The notes beneath the pieces were generated by a model. The model did no database searches, was not told the DNA's origin, and saw nothing but the letters and a program-made list of their open reading frames with translations. A program made the position numbers and the translations under genes. From an uncultured Pelagibacteraceae bacterium (GTDB lineage: Bacteria; Pseudomonadota; Alphaproteobacteria; Pelagibacterales; Pelagibacteraceae): a stretch of DNA of 33,985 bases. Location: contig CACGAM010000008.1 in the NCBI GenBank assembly GCA_902571055.1, positions 1-33,985 of the forward strand, written 5' to 3'. Positions 30,999 to 33,985 of this stretch are shown piece by piece. Within the stretch, counting starts at the first letter, position 1, and each line of letters opens with the position of its first letter.

Positions 30999-31847
30999 AT
31001 GGACATAGTTACCAAAATAGCTCCTTTAGCACTTGCATTAATAATGCTTGGACTAGGATTAGGCCTTACTACAGACGATTTCAAAAGAGTTTTACAAAAC
31101 CCAAAAATTTTTTTTGTAGGAATTTTTTCCCAAATAGTTCTTTTACCAATCATTGCTTATATTTTACTTTTGGTAATTGAAGTACCAACGGCTATAGCAT
31201 TAGGAGTAATGATTATTGCTGCAGCACCCGGAGGGGTAACCTCAAATGTAATGACAAAATTTGCTAAAGGGGATGTAGCGTTATCTATTTCATTAACGGC
31301 TGTTTGTAGTTTAATCAGCATAATATCTGTTCCATTAATTGTCTTTTCATCTGCAAAACTTATCGGAGTTTCAAATATATCTGAAGAAATCACTATGACT
31401 GGAATAGCTTTAAAAATGGCAGGTATAGTTACTTTACCAGTTTTTATTGGAATGATAATTAGAAAATTTACCGAAAATTTTATTTCGAAAAATATAAAAT
31501 TTATAGAAAGAACGACAGGATTTTTGTTTTTAATTGTATTTGCAGCTATTTGGATAGAGGAGAGGAATAATATTTTGTCTTATTTATCTCAAGCAGGCGT
31601 TGTTGTATTAACTCTTAATATCGTGATGATGATATTTGCATATTATTTAGCTAAGGTTTTTTCATCCAATATTGAACAAAGAAGATGTATAGCAATTGAG
31701 TGTGGTTTACAAAATGGTACATTGGCAGTTTTTGTTGCAACACAAGTTTTTAATGACATTATTTATGTAATACCCACTGCAGCATATGCATTAATAATGT
31801 ATATAACTGCATTTATATTTATGTACTTTTTAAGAAATTCTAATTAA
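30999..31847 (+). CDS. Bile acid:sodium symporter (SBF/BASS) family transporter
   Basis: 282 residues, about nine hydrophobic helices. AAAPGGVTSNVMTKFAKGD (about 74-92) and IECGLQNGTLAVFVATQVF (about 227-245) are the conserved sodium and substrate-site motifs of SBF proteins. They import organic anions; in marine bacteria the substrates may be 2-oxo acids, pantoate or other carboxylates, not bile acids. The gene starts 49 nt after the Fur-associated Cys-rich gene, so it could be on the same iron-regulated transcript. Its 3' end overlaps the convergent regulator by 8 nt. Confidence 0.9.
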   Translation: MDIVTKIAPLALALIMLGLGLGLTTDDFKRVLQNPKIFFVGIFSQIVLLPIIAYILLLVIEVPTAIALGVMIIAAAPGGVTSNVMTKFAKGDVALSISLTAVCSLISIISVPLIVFSSAKLIGVSNISEEITMTGIALKMAGIVTLPVFIGMIIRKFTENFISKNIKFIERTTGFLFLIVFAAIWIEERNNILSYLSQAGVVVLTLNIVMMIFAYYLAKVFSSNIEQRRCIAIECGLQNGTLAVFVATQVFNDIIYVIPTAAYALIMYITAFIFMYFLRNSN

Positions 31848-32802
31848 TATTGATCTGATTGAAAGTTCTAGTAATGAAGATACCCAAATCATTAATAGTT
31901 TCATTTTGTAATTCTGAAGTCTCTTTATAAGATTTGTCATTAAACTTAACATTAAGAAGTTTATTTTTGTCCATTTCAACCATGTTTAATTTAATTAAAG
32001 AGTTAATCTTTCTTATAACTGTTGGTCTTGGTATCCCTGTAATTTCAGATATAGACATTGCATTGATACCACGAATGTTATTTTGAAGAATTTCTTCCCT
32101 CCATTTGTCAATATATGATTCTATACCCTTAAGTTTTATAGATGCTGTAGTAACCGAGTTGAAGGCTATAGTAATACCTATCAACATAATTTCTAAATCT
32201 CCAAAGTATTTTCGCCATCTATAACAATATGAAAATATAAACTTAAAAAATTGATACCAACAAAAAGAAAAATTATTTTTGATTAATTTTGATACTTCGG
32301 TTCTATCGAAAGATTTTTTAATTATATTATTTTTTTTTGATATTTCTGAGAATTTACTTAATAATACAGATACATTTTTTAAAGTATTAATAGGTTCTTG
32401 AGACTCATATGCTGATCTATCTAAAAATATTTTTTTCCCTTTTTTCTTAATAATACCCTTTTTTTCAAGTTCAGAAATTTTTCTTCTAACACTCTCTTTA
32501 GGTATATTTAAATCTTTTGATATTTGTATTAGATTAATTTTATTTATTTCTAATGTTTTATCTTTATAAAAATTTTCGTAAGTTATATTTAAATTATTTC
32601 TTCTAAAAAACTCGAAGTCAGTATTTATTAAATAAATTAATATTAAAAATTTGTCTAAATCTTTAAAAATTTTATAAGCATCAGACATCCACTCTGAAAT
32701 TAATTTGTAAAAATATGGACTTATTGAATTAAAATTATTAAATATAAATTTATTTACCTCTACTTTGTTAATTTCAGAACTTATACTTGGTAGTTTTTCC
32801 AT
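31840..32802 (-). CDS. Transcriptional regulator with two winged-helix domains
   Basis: 320 residues. Two winged helix-turn-helix units are visible: ISKDLNIPKESVRRKISELE (94-113) and ISEITGIPRPTVIRKINSLI (251-270), each followed by a beta-wing with basic residues. Each is preceded by a similar helical block (IFKDLDKFLILIYLI near 45-59; YFGDLEIMLIGITIA near 199-213), so the protein looks like an internal duplication. A single chain could thus bind two operator half-sites. I do not recognise a named family. It diverges from a small membrane-protein gene; two near-identical direct repeats lie just upstream of its start, consistent with autoregulation. Confidence 0.75.
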   Translation of the reverse strand: MEKLPSISSEINKVEVNKFIFNNFNSISPYFYKLISEWMSDAYKIFKDLDKFLILIYLINTDFEFFRRNNLNITYENFYKDKTLEINKINLIQISKDLNIPKESVRRKISELEKKGIIKKKGKKIFLDRSAYESQEPINTLKNVSVLLSKFSEISKKNNIIKKSFDRTEVSKLIKNNFSFCWYQFFKFIFSYCYRWRKYFGDLEIMLIGITIAFNSVTTASIKLKGIESYIDKWREEILQNNIRGINAMSISEITGIPRPTVIRKINSLIKLNMVEMDKNKLLNVKFNDKSYKETSELQNETINDLGIFITRTFNQININ

Positions 32803-32811
32803 TGTATAAAA

Positions 32812-32856
32812 CCCAAATTGAACACAATTAAAAATAAAATCAACCCAATTTGAACA
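32812..32856. repeat. Direct repeat, candidate operator of the double winged-helix regulator
   Basis: CCCAAATTGAACA (32812-32824) recurs as CCCAATTTGAACA (32844-32856), 12 of 13 identical and offset by 32 nt, about three helical turns. A weaker echo AATTTGA is at 32876-32882. All lie in the 97-nt divergent intergenic region, the first copy starting 10 nt upstream of the regulator's ATG. Two same-orientation boxes match a protein with two HTH domains. Confidence 0.55.
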
Positions 32857-32899
32857 TTTGTCTCATAGTTAAAAAAATTTGAGTGTGATTTAATTAATT

Positions 32900-33094
32900 A
32901 TGAGCACAGAAAGCTTTGATAAAACATCTATATCTGAAAACTATATATCAAAGAAGACCTCAAAAAAGGTTAACATAGATATTCTTAAACGTAAAATTTA
33001 CGAGCAGCAAAAAAAAGAGAAGATGGTTGGAAGAATAGTTATATTTACTTTTTTTAGTTTTATTTGCGTTATAGGTTTTATAATTTCAGCTTAA
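32900..33094 (+). CDS. Small tail-anchored membrane protein
   Basis: 64 residues: a charged N-terminal region with a basic helix (KKVNIDILKRKIYEQQKKEK, about 23-42) and one hydrophobic helix at the C-terminus (about 44-63). This topology suggests a cytosolic domain anchored to the inner membrane. No family is recognised. It is divergent from the double winged-helix regulator and could be its target. Its TAA stop overlaps the convergent yliI stop within a shared TTAA. Confidence 0.7.
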   Translation: MSTESFDKTSISENYISKKTSKKVNIDILKRKIYEQQKKEKMVGRIVIFTFFSFICVIGFIISA

Positions 33095-33985
33095 TAACTT
33101 CTTTCCATTTTCCAAAGGGCTTTTGTCGTTAAAATAAAAATTTTACCTGTTATAGGTTGGATCTGAATATCTCTAATTCTGCCTATTTCATTTTGAAATA
33201 TGATTTCTTCTAAAACTTTGTTTTCTTTTTTGTCTTTAAAATCTAATTTTCTTAATGACATATCTTTTAACGATGTGATCAATGCATGTCCATTCCAAGC
33301 AGAAAATTCTTCTCCATTATAAATAGTGATTGCGCTTGTAGCTATAGATGGTACCCAATATTTAATTGCTTTTGTGTATCCTGGTTTCCATTTAGGTCCA
33401 ATCTCAGAGCCACTATAATTTGTGCCACCCCAACCTAAAATTTTCCACCCATAATTTTCAGATTTTTTCACTTCCCCAAACCAGTCGCCACCTTTCGCTC
33501 CATGGTTACTCATGTAAACTTTGTTATCAAAAACTGAAAGAGCCATACCTTGAGGATTTCTTACTCCAATTTGATAAATTTCAGGTAACCAATCTTTTTG
33601 GTCCTCAAAATGCGGATTGTCAATTGGAACTGTACCATCTAGATTTATTCTAATAATGCTTCCGGGATGTTTACTAGGATCCTGGGCAATCATCCCCATT
33701 CCTCTTTCTCCAACAGATGCATATAAATGTTCATCCTTTATTACTAATCTTGATCCAAAATGGTACCCAGAGTCTATAGGAGGCTCTGCTTGAAAAATAT
33801 TTTCAAAATTAATTTGTTTTTTGTCAAATTTACCTTTTGCAATTGATGTACTTGTTTCCCAGTTTCCTCTATTTTCACTATAGGAAACCCAAACATGATT
33901 GTCTTTGTAAATGATATCTAATAAACCACCTTGTCCATAAACCAAAATATCAAGATTATGTTTTATTTTAATTATTTTTTTAGAA
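33091..33985 (-). CDS. yliI: PQQ-type soluble aldose sugar dehydrogenase (YliI-like), N-terminus beyond window
   Basis: At least 298 codons; the frame stays open to the right edge. A TTG at 33945 is internal, because the residues before it (KHNLDILVYGQGGLLDIIY) continue the family pattern. Beta-propeller motifs are FGSRLVI, GSIIRINLDGTVPIDNPHF, IGVRNPQGMAL, MSNHGAKGGDWFGEV, NYGW and ITSLKDMSLRKL near the C-terminus. Known YliI/Asd proteins use PQQ and calcium to oxidise aldoses in the periplasm. The signal peptide and first blades are outside the window, so export and full metal residues cannot be checked. No PQQ synthesis gene is in the window. Confidence 0.88.
   Translation of the reverse strand, partial: SKKIIKIKHNLDILVYGQGGLLDIIYKDNHVWVSYSENRGNWETSTSIAKGKFDKKQINFENIFQAEPPIDSGYHFGSRLVIKDEHLYASVGERGMGMIAQDPSKHPGSIIRINLDGTVPIDNPHFEDQKDWLPEIYQIGVRNPQGMALSVFDNKVYMSNHGAKGGDWFGEVKKSENYGWKILGWGGTNYSGSEIGPKWKPGYTKAIKYWVPSIATSAITIYNGEEFSAWNGHALITSLKDMSLRKLDFKDKKENKVLEEIIFQNEIGRIRDIQIQPITGKIFILTTKALWKMERSY

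Noticed and set aside
1..33985. tRNA, rRNA, CRISPR, insertion sequence or prophage
   Set aside because: No cloverleaf-sized conserved RNA, regular repeat-spacer array, transposase motif or phage gene was recognised; gaps are all well under 300 nt.

Overview
The window is a densely packed, strongly AT-rich bacterial segment. Intergenic gaps are tiny, many genes overlap by 1-4 nt, and small membrane and exported proteins are common. Together with clearly proteobacterial enzyme types, this suggests a streamlined marine alphaproteobacterium such as the SAR11/Pelagibacterales group. That placement is inferred from composition, architecture and gene types; there is no rRNA or tRNA gene here to confirm it. 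No insertion sequence, phage gene, CRISPR array or tRNA was seen, and no gene-free stretch exceeds 300 nt.

Region 1 (1-8.8 kb) is carbohydrate/cyclitol catabolism. The 3' end of iolE (inosose dehydratase) is followed by a minus-strand operon (aldehyde dehydrogenase, HpcH/HpaI aldolase, 2-hydroxyacid dehydrogenase, prepilin-like protein). A divergent plus-strand operon then carries iolD, a Gfo/Idh/MocA oxidoreductase, a ROK sugar kinase and an FAH-family hydrolase. iolB, iolC and iolJ are not in the window. Region 2 (8.9-15.8 kb) holds ppc (PEP carboxylase), ccdA, an EamA transporter coupled to a gamma-butyrobetaine-hydroxylase-like dioxygenase, a HisN-like phosphatase, an AhpD/CMD-like protein and a DUF952 protein.

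Region 3 (15.8-20.0 kb) is the most unusual: twelve consecutive small minus-strand genes. They include three NTF2/SnoaL-like proteins, a DUF1330 and a GYD protein, two further probable ferredoxin-like-fold proteins, a pair of exported cysteine proteins, a TPR protein and two small membrane proteins. The set shows tandem duplication and repeated strong Shine-Dalgarno sites behind a plausible promoter. I cannot assign a function to the whole.

Region 4 (20.1-23.3 kb) is a sulfur/thiol module: cysE-cysK, an unlisted 39-residue metallothionein-like protein with 12 cysteines, an ETHE1-type persulfide dioxygenase and a divergent 1-Cys peroxiredoxin. Region 5 (23.3-28.7 kb) has a methyltransferase with no obvious start codon, an Asp/Glu racemase, coupled MFS and LysE transporters, and a HisD-family dehydrogenase resembling sulfopropanediol dehydrogenase (HpsN) beside a phosphate acetyltransferase. 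The last pair may belong to sulfonate use.

Region 6 (28.8-34.0 kb) has small membrane proteins (DUF4396, DUF4149, PsiE) and an exported histidine phosphatase. It also has two Fur-box-like sites ahead of a 60-residue cysteine-rich protein, a bile-acid:sodium-symporter-family transporter, a regulator with two winged helices and direct repeats at its promoter, and a 5'-truncated PQQ-type sugar dehydrogenase (YliI-like). All seven convergent gene ends in the window abut or overlap, leaving no room for ordinary terminators.
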